From positions 1 through 63,957 of the forward strand of contig VFFS01000057.1 in the NCBI GenBank assembly GCA_009392815.1: a DNA stretch of 63,957 nt, written 5' to 3'. A program made the translations under genes and the position numbers. How positions within the stretch are numbered: the stretch's first letter is position 1; each line of letters opens with the position of its first letter. The notes under the pieces were generated by a model, which worked only from the letters and a program-made list of their open reading frames with translations, did not search any database and was not told where the DNA came from. Positions 18,438 to 26,697 of this stretch are shown here, piece after piece. Origin of the DNA: SAR202 cluster bacterium. GTDB lineage: Bacteria; Chloroflexota; Dehalococcoidia; Lucifugimonadales; UBA826.

Positions 18438-19309
18438 GTAACCCAGTTTTAATTACGGGCGGAGCGGGAAGTGTAGGTCGACAGCTAGCGGGAATGCTGC
18501 TGGAAGATGGAAAAACGGTCAGAATATTCGACTTGCCGTTTATGGATTTTTCTGGCCTGGAAGACGAGGAAGGAGTGGAAGTTGTTAAAGGTGACATAAC
18601 AGATGCGGATTCAGTGATTTCTGCGGTTGCTGGTGTTTCAGGGGTCCTTCATCTCGCTGCCATTCTCCCGCCAAATAGTGAAAAAGATAGAAATTTCACT
18701 TTTCGAGTCAATGTTGATGGCACAAGAAATATCGTAGAAGGCCTCAAGGCAGGTGCTCCCGAAGCACCATTAGTTTTTACATCCTCAATCAGCACTTACG
18801 GTGATACCTCGGGTGAGAATCCGCCTATTACGGTAGATCATTCGCAAGGTGCAATAGATGTATATGCTGACAGCAAGATAGCCGGAGAGAAGATACTGCT
18901 GGCCTCCGAGGTCAACTATATAATACTAAGAGTAGCTAGTATTGCCGTTCCTGGATTTTTGGAGCCCCCGGAACCATGGCCTTTTACGGCAGCACAGAGA
19001 GTTGAGATGATACACAGGGATGATGTCGCCGACGCTTTACGCAATGCTGTGGGAAATGAAAAAGCTGTGAGAAAGGTTTTTAATGTGGCAGGTGGAAACT
19101 CTTGGAGGTTGACAGGTAAGGACTACGTGGAAGACTTTTTTAATGTGATGGGTGCCCCCGTGGATATGGCTGTTTATCGAGATAGCCCTGGTTGGAATGA
19201 TTGGTATGATACCGAAGAATCTCAGAAGATACTTAAATACCAAAATAGATCATATGAATATTATTCCGATCAAATGAAAGCAATTGTTGAAGAAATGATG
19301 GCAGGTTAG
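18434..19309 (+). CDS. NAD-dependent epimerase/dehydratase family protein (extended SDR)
   Basis: A 291-residue extended short-chain dehydrogenase. The nucleotide-binding glycine motif TGGAGSVG is at residues 8-15, the acidic residue after strand 2 (FDLP) favours NAD, and the catalytic pair is in YADSKIAGEK, with SSISTYG upstream. It probably oxidises, reduces or epimerises a sugar-like or hydroxy-acid substrate; the exact one cannot be read. The GTG start overlaps the stop of the small helical protein by four bases. Confidence 0.85.
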   Translation: MSNPVLITGGAGSVGRQLAGMLLEDGKTVRIFDLPFMDFSGLEDEEGVEVVKGDITDADSVISAVAGVSGVLHLAAILPPNSEKDRNFTFRVNVDGTRNIVEGLKAGAPEAPLVFTSSISTYGDTSGENPPITVDHSQGAIDVYADSKIAGEKILLASEVNYIILRVASIAVPGFLEPPEPWPFTAAQRVEMIHRDDVADALRNAVGNEKAVRKVFNVAGGNSWRLTGKDYVEDFFNVMGAPVDMAVYRDSPGWNDWYDTEESQKILKYQNRSYEYYSDQMKAIVEEMMAG

Positions 19310-19367
19310 AAGCTAGAATATTTGTTGGTTCTATACTATATAGGACCATGAGGACAGGGAGTGTGCG

Positions 19368-20210
19368 ATGGTTCAAACATCTGACAAAACACTACTTCAG
19401 AAAAGATCTGATTTGGTAAACATACTCGAACAGATGAGGAGCGTTATCGTCGCTTATTCAGGCGGGGTAGATAGTGCATTTCTAGCTGCGGTGGCAAATG
19501 AAGCTCTTGGGAGAAAGGCCCTATCAGTCACTGCGGTATCTCCAAGTTTGGCACCATCCGAGTTGGATGAAGCTACAGATCTAGCCAATCGTATTGGCCT
19601 GAATTTTATGACCATAGAAACGAATGAAATAGATAGGCCAGACTATCAGGCCAATAATCCAGACAGGTGTTTTTTCTGTAAGGATGAACTTTATACACAT
19701 TTGGTTCGTTTTGCAGAGGAAGAGTCGTTCGATTCCATAGTGAACGGTACCAATGTAGATGATCTGGGTGACTACAGGCCAGGTATTGAAGCAGCCAAAC
19801 AATATGGAGTACGTAGCCCTCTTGTTGAAGCTGAGTTAACGAAGGACGATATACGCGCCCTTTCACGTGATATGGATCTTCCAACCTGGGATAAGCCGGC
19901 ACAGGCTTGTTTATCGTCTAGGATTCCATACGGTACCACTGTTACTGTTGAGGCACTTACTAAAATTGCCAAGGCGGAGCAATTTCTCAGGTCTAAAGGA
20001 TTTAAACAACTAAGGGTTCGTCATCACGAAACAATAGCAAGAATTGAGATAGAGCCGTCAGATTTCAGTGCAATAACTTCCGAGCCACTCCGGTCGGAAA
20101 TAAATCAGGAATTCAAAAATATTGGCTATTCGTATATAACTCTGGATTTGGACGGATTCAGATCTGGTAGTCTAAACGAAATTCTAAGTAAACTAGGTAA
20201 ATCTAAGTAA
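19368..20210 (+). CDS. larE: ATP-dependent sacrificial sulfur transferase LarE
   Basis: A 280-residue PP-loop ATPase of the LarE family, which donates sulfur from its own cysteine during synthesis of the nickel-pincer nucleotide cofactor of lactate racemase. The PP-loop SGGVDS is at residues 31-36; RCFFCKDELY and PAQACLSSRIPYG (about 176-188) follow, the latter holding the cysteine expected to be the sulfur donor. GGGAG precedes the ATG. larA, larB and larC are not in the window, so either the rest of the pathway is elsewhere or this protein thiolates another molecule. It lies upstream of an aminotransferase on the same strand. Confidence 0.9.
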   Translation: MVQTSDKTLLQKRSDLVNILEQMRSVIVAYSGGVDSAFLAAVANEALGRKALSVTAVSPSLAPSELDEATDLANRIGLNFMTIETNEIDRPDYQANNPDRCFFCKDELYTHLVRFAEEESFDSIVNGTNVDDLGDYRPGIEAAKQYGVRSPLVEAELTKDDIRALSRDMDLPTWDKPAQACLSSRIPYGTTVTVEALTKIAKAEQFLRSKGFKQLRVRHHETIARIEIEPSDFSAITSEPLRSEINQEFKNIGYSYITLDLDGFRSGSLNEILSKLGKSK

Positions 20211-20263
20211 CGCGAAGTACATACTGAATCGTATTGGTACAGGGTGTTAAGGAAGGACTCGAC

Positions 20264-21598
20264 TTGGACCCCAGCAAGCTTCAAGCAGAAATTGACACGT
20301 ATATTTCTAGAACTCCGAAATCGGCAGAACTTCAGAAACAGGCAGAATCATACTTGCCCGGTGGAAGTTCACGAGGAACGAGTTATTTTGACCCTTATCC
20401 ACATTTTATTGAGCGTGGAGATGGGCCATATATAGTCGACGTTGATGGGAACAAATCTTTAGATTTTATGATCAATGCCACTAGTTTGATACTTGGTCAT
20501 GCGAATCCGAAAATATCGGGAGTTATTTCAGATCAGGCCGGAAAAGGGGCAGCCTTCAGTGGTCCAACTAGTGCTCAGATTCGATTAGCTAATATTCTTA
20601 CGGACAGAATACCCTCAGTAGACACCATAAGATTCACAAACTCTGGGACTGAAGGAACTATGATGGCTGTTCGAGCAGCAAGACAGTTCACTGGCAGAGA
20701 GAAAATTTTAAAGATAGAAGGTGGATACCACGGCTCCCACGATTATGTGTCAGTCAGTGTATACCCATCTAAGGAAAAATTGGATCCTGACCAATCTACA
20801 CCCATACCTGAATACTCCTCACAGCCAGCTGCAATAGCTGAGGGAGTATTTGTCGTTGCTTACAATGATTCCTCTGCTGCTGAGGCTGTTATGAGGGAAA
20901 ATGCTGAAGAGATAGCCTGCGTAATAATGGAACCCGTTATTTCTTCAATTGGATATGTACCCGCAGATATTTCTTTCCTTGAAAAAATAAGAGAACTCAC
21001 TAAAGAATTGAATATAGTGCTTATATTTGATGAGGTCCAAAGCCTACGTGTTTCTCCTGGTGGAGCACAAGAATTGTTTGGAGTCGTACCAGACATGACT
21101 ACACTTGGTAAGATTATAGGTGGAGGTACCCCAGTAGGAGCGTTTGGGGGTAGAAGGGATATTATGTCTGCTTTTGATCCGACCGATGGTGGAGCGGATT
21201 TGGCGCATGCAGGCACTTTCAACGCGAACCCCATAACGATGAGAGCTGGGGAAGTGGTGATGAACGCACTTACAAAAGATGAATACGATCGAATGAATGC
21301 TCTGGGACAGGTTCTCCGGGAAAAACTTAGGGCGGTATTTGCTGAAATGGATGTGCCGGTGACTGTCACTGGCGTTGCTTCTCTTTTTGGGATTCATTTC
21401 ACAGACGGAGAAGTGAAAAACTATCGCGATGCAATATCTTCCGATACTCAGATGAAGAAGGCTTTCTTTATGGGCATGCTAAATGAAGGAGTCTTGCTCA
21501 TGGCCGGAGCGGCTGGGGCCCTTAATGTATTGAGTACAGAGGACCATGTCGATGAATTAGTAGATTCTGCCAGGAGAGTAATCCAGCGTATTCGCTAG
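20264..21598 (+). CDS. Class III PLP aminotransferase, glutamate-1-semialdehyde aminomutase-like
   Basis: A 444-residue fold-type I PLP enzyme close to HemL. GGSSRGTSYFDPYPHF opens the core, TNSGTEGTMMAVRAAR binds the cofactor phosphate, IFDEVQSLR carries the Asp that contacts the ring nitrogen, and the Schiff-base lysine is in TTLGKIIGGGTPVGAFGG near residue 280. HemL itself starts tetrapyrrole synthesis, but no other heme gene is nearby and the long N-terminal extension resembles the broader GSAM-like catabolic aminotransferases. I choose the TTG at 20264 because GGAAGGA lies six bases upstream; an earlier TTG at 20234 has no ribosome site. The next gene begins seven bases after its stop. 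Confidence 0.85.
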   Translation: MDPSKLQAEIDTYISRTPKSAELQKQAESYLPGGSSRGTSYFDPYPHFIERGDGPYIVDVDGNKSLDFMINATSLILGHANPKISGVISDQAGKGAAFSGPTSAQIRLANILTDRIPSVDTIRFTNSGTEGTMMAVRAARQFTGREKILKIEGGYHGSHDYVSVSVYPSKEKLDPDQSTPIPEYSSQPAAIAEGVFVVAYNDSSAAEAVMRENAEEIACVIMEPVISSIGYVPADISFLEKIRELTKELNIVLIFDEVQSLRVSPGGAQELFGVVPDMTTLGKIIGGGTPVGAFGGRRDIMSAFDPTDGGADLAHAGTFNANPITMRAGEVVMNALTKDEYDRMNALGQVLREKLRAVFAEMDVPVTVTGVASLFGIHFTDGEVKNYRDAISSDTQMKKAFFMGMLNEGVLLMAGAAGALNVLSTEDHVDELVDSARRVIQRIR

Positions 21599-21605
21599 TT
21601 AGAGT

Positions 21606-23726
21606 ATGGAAATTTCCTTAGAAGATATCGCTAAGTTCCCTGCGCCCGGCATGGATTTTCCAGGATCATTTGCCTTTAGTCCTGATAGCAAATACGCCAC
21701 TTTTTTGAAAACCTCTAATACCTCCGGTAGTAGGGCTCTATATGCGATTGACCTTAATACAGGACAAGAGCAGGTGCTCATAAAAACCTTAGAGGATTCG
21801 CCAAAAGAATCTTTGGAAGAGCAACTTAGGAGACAAAGACTCAGGCAGATGCATCGGGGTATAACCCGTTATTTCTGGACTATGCAAGGGAAGATAGTCA
21901 TCCCAGATGGAAATAGCATATACATATTAGACCAAATAGGTAGTACTCCCAGGCTACTTTTGGATCCCGAGGAATATCCTGCAACTGATCCGAAAGTTTC
22001 AAGCGACGGTGAAAAACTTGCTTTTGTGTCTCGTGGGGAAATATGGCTCATTTCAATTGAAGGAGGTGTGCCTGAACAAATCACAGATGGAAAAGTAAAG
22101 GGGACTACAAGAGGACTTGCGGATTACGTTGCCCAAGAAGAGATGAGGAGATCGTCAGGGTTTTGGTGGTCAAGAGAAGGTGACTATATAGGATTTACTG
22201 AAGTTGATGAAAGGCATATTCCTGACTTTCACATATTGCATTCAGGTAATTCTGACCCGGGTTCAGGGTCAATCGAGACGCATCGTTATCCATTTGCTGG
22301 CTCAGAAAATCCCAAGGTCAAATTGGGAGTAACTGACCTGAAAGGAAATACAACTTGGCTAGATACATCTGAATATGAATATATCGCTAGGGTGAACTGG
22401 GCGACTGGTCATTTTTTATATGTTCAGTGTCAAAATAGAGAACAAACAGAGTTAGATCTTCTATGTTTTGATATCCCCTCAGGTAGGAGGAGAATGATTC
22501 TCAAGGAAGAGTCAGATGTGTGGATAAATCTCCATGACATGTTCTATCCATTGAATGATGGTAGATTCATTTGGGCTTCTGAGCGCACTGGGTATCAGCA
22601 TATATATATCTACGACTCTAGTATTCAAACCCATTTACAAGTGACAAATGGAGACTGGCGGGTAGACTCCATTGCAGCGGTAGATGAATTAAATGAAGTG
22701 ATCTATTTCGCGGCTACTATTGATTCCCATGAAGGAAGCCAGATTTACAAGGTTTCTTTCAAAGGTGGTGCACCTGAGTTAATGACGACAGAGCCAGGTC
22801 TTCACTCCACTGTTTTTTCAGTCAGGTCGAATCGAATGATTGATACCCATCACTCCTTAACTCAACCGCCTTCAGTAAAAATGTCTAGACTTGGTAAAAC
22901 TTTAGATCCTATTCACATACATCAAAATTCCGACTCTAGGATTGAACTTTTAGATATAAAACCTCCTGAATTTTTTCATATTCAGTCTGAATCAGGGGAA
23001 TTACTTTCTGGTGCCATCTATAGGCCGGATGTAGCAAAGTTTGGCAATGGACCCTATCCCACAATGTTATATGTTTATGGTGGTCCTCATGTACAAGTTG
23101 TGACAAATGGTTGGAATATGACGGTCTCCATGAGGGCTCAATATCTTCGCCAACAGGGATTTCTTGTTTCAGTTCTCGACAATAGAGGTAGTGCCAGAAG
23201 GGGTTTAAATTTCGAGTCCCACATAAAAAATAAAATGGGGACAGTTGAAGTAACAGATCAAATAGATGGCATAAAACATCTTATTGGTGAAAAGCTTGTC
23301 GATCCCAAAAGAATTGGTGTCTATGGGTGGAGTTATGGCGGTTATATGTCACTAATGTGTTTGGCTCAGGCGCCGGAGGTTTTTAAACTTGCGGTTGCAG
23401 GTGCACCTGTAGTTTCCTGGGATGGATATGACACTCATTATACGGAAAGGTATATGAGTACCCCATCCCAAAACACCTCGGGCTACCATAATTCCAGCGT
23501 TCTGCGACATGTATCCAATATACAAGGTAAATTGCTGCTGGTTCATGGTTTGGTGGACGAGAATGTACATTTTCGTCACACTGCAAGATTAATAAATGCA
23601 CTAATTTCAGAGGGAAAGGATTATGACCTTGCGATGTTTCCCAGTGAACGTCATATGCCGAGGAGCGAGGCCGACAGAGTCTATATGGAAAGAAAAATCA
23701 CGACATTTGTCATAGACAATTTATGA
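21606..23726 (+). CDS. S9 family peptidase, dipeptidyl peptidase IV type
   Basis: A 706-residue prolyl-oligopeptidase-family enzyme. An N-terminal beta-propeller (about residues 1-450) bears the AQEEM motif, matching the double Glu that anchors the free amino terminus of substrates in DPP-IV, and the C-terminal alpha/beta hydrolase domain has Ser576 (GWSYGGY), Asp651 (LVDENVH) and His683 (ERHMPR). It would remove X-Pro dipeptides. No signal peptide is visible, so it is probably cytosolic. It is close behind the aminotransferase, suggesting cotranscription and use of peptides or amino acids. Confidence 0.92.
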   Translation: MEISLEDIAKFPAPGMDFPGSFAFSPDSKYATFLKTSNTSGSRALYAIDLNTGQEQVLIKTLEDSPKESLEEQLRRQRLRQMHRGITRYFWTMQGKIVIPDGNSIYILDQIGSTPRLLLDPEEYPATDPKVSSDGEKLAFVSRGEIWLISIEGGVPEQITDGKVKGTTRGLADYVAQEEMRRSSGFWWSREGDYIGFTEVDERHIPDFHILHSGNSDPGSGSIETHRYPFAGSENPKVKLGVTDLKGNTTWLDTSEYEYIARVNWATGHFLYVQCQNREQTELDLLCFDIPSGRRRMILKEESDVWINLHDMFYPLNDGRFIWASERTGYQHIYIYDSSIQTHLQVTNGDWRVDSIAAVDELNEVIYFAATIDSHEGSQIYKVSFKGGAPELMTTEPGLHSTVFSVRSNRMIDTHHSLTQPPSVKMSRLGKTLDPIHIHQNSDSRIELLDIKPPEFFHIQSESGELLSGAIYRPDVAKFGNGPYPTMLYVYGGPHVQVVTNGWNMTVSMRAQYLRQQGFLVSVLDNRGSARRGLNFESHIKNKMGTVEVTDQIDGIKHLIGEKLVDPKRIGVYGWSYGGYMSLMCLAQAPEVFKLAVAGAPVVSWDGYDTHYTERYMSTPSQNTSGYHNSSVLRHVSNIQGKLLLVHGLVDENVHFRHTARLINALISEGKDYDLAMFPSERHMPRSEADRVYMERKITTFVIDNL

Positions 23727-23738
23727 TGATGTTTTGTT

Positions 23739-24527
23739 CTATATGCCTTTGAATGTTGCGGTTCTTCTGTCAACGAAGGCTGTCTTACCCTCAACGAAAT
23801 CCTGACTATCAAAATTTGTGAAAGGCAAATGATTTTCTTCCGGAGTAAACCCTTTGAGCGATTGGTTACTAACTACTTTTTGCAATATTTTTTTGTGCCT
23901 AGATTGTGAGAGCGGAGCCAACGGTATCATCTCATCGACCAGTTTTTGGACAACTTCATCGAGACTTTCATCAGAAACCAGCTTGGTAATCAGACCCATA
24001 TGCTCGGCTTCTTCTGATCCAATTATCCTTCCTGATAGAAGTATGTATGAAGCGTTACCTTGGCCAACCAGATTGACGAGACGTTTCATCTCTCTGTAAC
24101 CGACGAGTATGCCAAGCCTTGCGACGGGAATTCCAAATTTGCTGCCCTCTGACGCAATTCTTATATCTGTAGCCATTGATAATTCGCATCCGCCGCCGAC
24201 ACAGATTCCTCTGATTTTTGAGATTGTTGGCATAGGTAAATTCTCTATTTCATCTAAGGCTCCATCAAATGCTTCCGAATATATCTTTGATGAAGCTGAG
24301 TCAAACCGGTGAGAATCAAAGTCTTTGATATCTGCTCCTGCAGAGAAAGAACGGGAGCCGGCGCCAGTAAAAACAGTGACTTTGATATTCGGATCTGATT
24401 TTATTTGCCGAACTATATCTATCAACTGCAGCCACCCTTCATAGCCTATGGCGTTATGTTGATCGGGTCGGTTGAAAGTTATATTTGCTACATTATTGTT
24501 AGTTTCTAAAAGTATTGCCTCTGCCAT
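23739..24527 (-). CDS. Enoyl-CoA hydratase/isomerase family protein (crotonase fold), atypical active site
   Basis: A 262-residue crotonase-fold protein. The oxyanion-hole segments are kept (FSAGADIKDF and RGICVGGGCELSMATDIRIAS). However, the stretch that normally reads PE...GLxPGxGGT with a catalytic glutamate is PVARLGILVGYREM here, so the hydratase glutamate and the glycine pair are missing. It may act as an isomerase, decarboxylase or hydrolase on an acyl-CoA. The ATG at 24527 follows GGGAG by five bases; a TTG 12 bases earlier lacks a site. It converges with the peptidase gene. Confidence 0.85.
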   Translation of the reverse strand: MAEAILLETNNNVANITFNRPDQHNAIGYEGWLQLIDIVRQIKSDPNIKVTVFTGAGSRSFSAGADIKDFDSHRFDSASSKIYSEAFDGALDEIENLPMPTISKIRGICVGGGCELSMATDIRIASEGSKFGIPVARLGILVGYREMKRLVNLVGQGNASYILLSGRIIGSEEAEHMGLITKLVSDESLDEVVQKLVDEMIPLAPLSQSRHKKILQKVVSNQSLKGFTPEENHLPFTNFDSQDFVEGKTAFVDRRTATFKGI

Positions 24528-24646
24528 ATCAGCTCCCAAATATGATTTATGTTCATCGTGATATTTTTATCCCATTTATATGGTGTAAAGTTGGATTTAT
24601 CTGAGTTGTAAGGAAAGACTCAATGGCTGCTCTGGTAAATTGCTTA

Positions 24647-25414
24647 TTAGAATGAGGTATACCCCCCATCGACGGGTATGGATACTCCTGTGACATAATC
24701 GGATGCCGCGCTAGAAAGAAAGACTGCCGTTCCAGCCAGATCGTCTGGCTCCCCCCATCTGTCATCTGGTATACGCGACAATATATGATCATATCTATCT
24801 TTGAAGTTGTCTTTGATTCCACTAGTAAGGTCTGTATGAATCCATCCAGGGAGTATTGTGTTGGCCTGAATATTGTCTTTTGCCCAAGATACAGCTAGTG
24901 TTTTTGTAAGCTGGACCACTCCACCCTTACTCGAGGCGTATGCTACAGCCCAATCTAAACCAAAAATAGATGTCATAGAGCCGATGTTGATAATTTTCCC
25001 ACCGCCAATTTCCCTCATGTGACCGTGTAATTCTCGAGCGCATAGAAATGACCCAGTCAGATTTATATCTATGACTTGGTTCCAATCCTCCAACTTATAT
25101 TCGTGAGGTAGTTTTCTTATTCCAATGCCGGCATTATTAACCAGTATGTCTACTTTTCCAGTAAGTTCCAAACTATTCTGGACCATATCTTTAATAGAGT
25201 CTTCACTAGAGACGTCAACGTATAAACCTTTGGCTTCGGTGCCAGTATTTTTCAAGGCTGCTACGGATTCTTTAGTTTTTTCTTGGTTTCGCGCCGCGAT
25301 AACTATACTGGCTCCCGCGTCTGCCAGGCCTTTTGCTATTCCGAAACCAATACCTCCGTTACCCCCAGTTACTAATGCGGTTTTTCCGGAAAGATTGAAC
25401 AATGTTGAAACCAT
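24647..25414 (-). CDS. Short-chain dehydrogenase/reductase
   Basis: A 255-residue classical SDR. TGGNGGIG (residues 16-23) binds the nucleotide and AARNQEKT after strand 2 favours NADP. NNAGIG is present, and the catalytic Tyr and Lys are in YASSKGG. The C-terminus ending in PVDGGYTSF is typical of 3-oxoacyl-ACP reductase/gluconate 5-dehydrogenase-like enzymes. Substrate is unknown. The start is the ATG at 25414, with GGGAG eight bases before it. It precedes the crotonase after 119 bases; that gap holds no gene I can support. Confidence 0.9.
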   Translation of the reverse strand: MVSTLFNLSGKTALVTGGNGGIGFGIAKGLADAGASIVIAARNQEKTKESVAALKNTGTEAKGLYVDVSSEDSIKDMVQNSLELTGKVDILVNNAGIGIRKLPHEYKLEDWNQVIDINLTGSFLCARELHGHMREIGGGKIINIGSMTSIFGLDWAVAYASSKGGVVQLTKTLAVSWAKDNIQANTILPGWIHTDLTSGIKDNFKDRYDHILSRIPDDRWGEPDDLAGTAVFLSSAASDYVTGVSIPVDGGYTSF

Positions 25415-25455
25415 TTGAAAAACTCCCAATATCAAAGAAAGAAATTAGATATAAA

Positions 25456-25887
25456 TTATACCTTTGGTTTGATAGGGCCGTTGGGCCTGAGTTTGTCGAG
25501 GAGTTCCAAAGTTTTTGTTCCTAAAAGTGTTCCGCTAGACCTATGTGTGGCAAGTACGTCTAGTGCAAAATCGGATAATTCAGAAGGGTCAGTTGAACTT
25601 CTTGATTCAAACCGGCGACATTTGCGAACAAGTATTTTTGTAGGACGGGATTTTTTTTCTGAGCATACCCGCGCCAGATGGCATAAGTAAGAGTAACAAA
25701 CCACAAACTCCTGATGAGTGCGAGAAATTTCCCCACCGCGATCGGTAAGTGGTTTGTCCAAATATCTTGATAATTTACGTGTAGCTGATTCTGAGAGTAT
25801 CTTGCGCTGACGCAATTGTGCCTTCCTGCCAAATTTATAGCTTGCAAGCCACACCAGTTTCGCCAAACCGCAAAGGGAATAATTCAA
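25456..25887 (-). CDS. Possible small basic hypothetical protein
   Basis: The 505-base gap between the SDR and ABC genes contains this 143-codon frame, the longest in the interval. It begins with TTG and has no clear ribosome site. The product would be basic, with a predicted hydrophobic N-terminal stretch and an Arg/Lys-rich middle (KKSRPTKILVRKCRRFESR), and is not similar to any family I know. Two competing frames overlap it (25560-25847 minus and 25415-25690 plus). I list it because nothing else explains the gap, but it may be noncoding or a decayed gene. Confidence 0.3.
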   Translation of the reverse strand: MNYSLCGLAKLVWLASYKFGRKAQLRQRKILSESATRKLSRYLDKPLTDRGGEISRTHQEFVVCYSYLCHLARVCSEKKSRPTKILVRKCRRFESRSSTDPSELSDFALDVLATHRSSGTLLGTKTLELLDKLRPNGPIKPKV

Positions 25888-25940
25888 CTGTAACTTGGAA
25901 TCAAATGAAATACCATGTATTTGTGTAGTGAATCAATTAA

Positions 25941-26663
25941 TTATTGTCGAAAACGTGTTCTAGTATCGTCTGTGTAATCTCCAAACAGAGTCCCGTTTTT
26001 AAGTTCGTTTACCTCATCTGCCATTGATAAAAGAGTAGAATCATGAGTTGCACAGACAATACTTATTCCTTGCTTATTTACCATTTCTTTAAACAATCCA
26101 AAAATATCTTTAGCGTTATTTGAGTCAAGTTCCCCTGTCGGTTCATCTGCCAGGATTAATGGAGGCTCACCCACTACTGCTCTTGCGATGGAGATTCTTT
26201 GTTGTTCTCCTCCGGAAAGTTCGTAAGGTCTGTGGTTTGCTCTCCCCCAGAGTCCCACCATTTCCAAAGCTGTTCTAGTTTTGTTTTGTCTTTCTACTAA
26301 ACCCATGCCAGTAATTCTCAGAGGGAGTTCCACATTCTCGAAAGCCGAGAGGAGAGGTAAAAGACCAAAGGATTGAAATATGAATCCAATTACGGTTCTC
26401 CTCATATTAGTGAGGTGGGATTCAGACATGTCGGCAATATTTTGCCCTTTCACGAGTACTTTGCCAGAGCTAGGTTGGTCTAATCCGGCAAGTAGATTAA
26501 GGAGAGTCGTTTTACCTGAACCAGATCTTCCCACTATCGCAATAAATTGTCCTCCGGTTATTTTTACATTGACTGACTGAATCACGTTCATGGTCTGGGT
26601 GCCGATTAGGTACGATTTTGAAATGTCAATGGCTTGGATAAGCGGTGTCTGCTCTGTGTACAT
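25941..26663 (-). CDS. ABC transporter ATP-binding protein (LolD/MacB type)
   Basis: A 240-residue ABC ATPase: Walker A GRSGSGKT (45-52), Q-loop in FIFQSFGLL, signature LSGGEQQRISIARA, Walker B LILADEPTGELDS, H-loop ATHD. The ELDS ending and the SFGLLPLLSAFENVELPL region are typical of the lipoprotein-release/macrolide group whose partners are FtsX-like permeases. No permease is encoded within the window. It follows another ABC ATPase after a 34-base spacer made of two dyads, one covering its ribosome site (AGGAA). Confidence 0.93.
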   Translation of the reverse strand: MYTEQTPLIQAIDISKSYLIGTQTMNVIQSVNVKITGGQFIAIVGRSGSGKTTLLNLLAGLDQPSSGKVLVKGQNIADMSESHLTNMRRTVIGFIFQSFGLLPLLSAFENVELPLRITGMGLVERQNKTRTALEMVGLWGRANHRPYELSGGEQQRISIARAVVGEPPLILADEPTGELDSNNAKDIFGLFKEMVNKQGISIVCATHDSTLLSMADEVNELKNGTLFGDYTDDTRTRFRQ

Positions 26664-26666
26664 AAA

Positions 26667-26680
26667 TTCCTACGTAGGAA
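26667..26680. repeat. 14-bp perfect palindrome over the ribosome site of the downstream ABC gene
   Basis: TTCCTACGTAGGAA reads the same on both strands. On the mRNA of the minus strand it could fold with arms TTCCT/AGGAA and loop ACGT, placing the AGGA ribosome site of the 25941-26663 gene in a stem four bases from its ATG. As DNA it is also a good dimer-binding site. Confidence 0.6.
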
Positions 26681-26695
26681 CGTGTTGTTACACGT
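26680..26695. repeat. Inverted repeat next to the 14-bp palindrome
   Basis: ACGTGT-TGTT-ACACGT has two perfect 6-base arms around a 4-base spacer and abuts the neighbouring palindrome. It starts two bases after the stop of the upstream ABC gene. The two dyads together fill nearly the whole 34-base intergenic spacer, either as an operator pair or as RNA hairpins. Confidence 0.6.
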
Positions 26696-26697
26696 CG

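Noticed and set aside
24553-24822. Open frame overlapping the end of the SDR gene
   Set aside because: It lies in another frame across the conserved C-terminal part of the SDR and has no recognisable motif or ribosome site.
25415-25690. Plus-strand frame in the gap before the ABC genes
   Set aside because: It overlaps a longer minus-strand frame, has no ribosome site and no similarity to known proteins.
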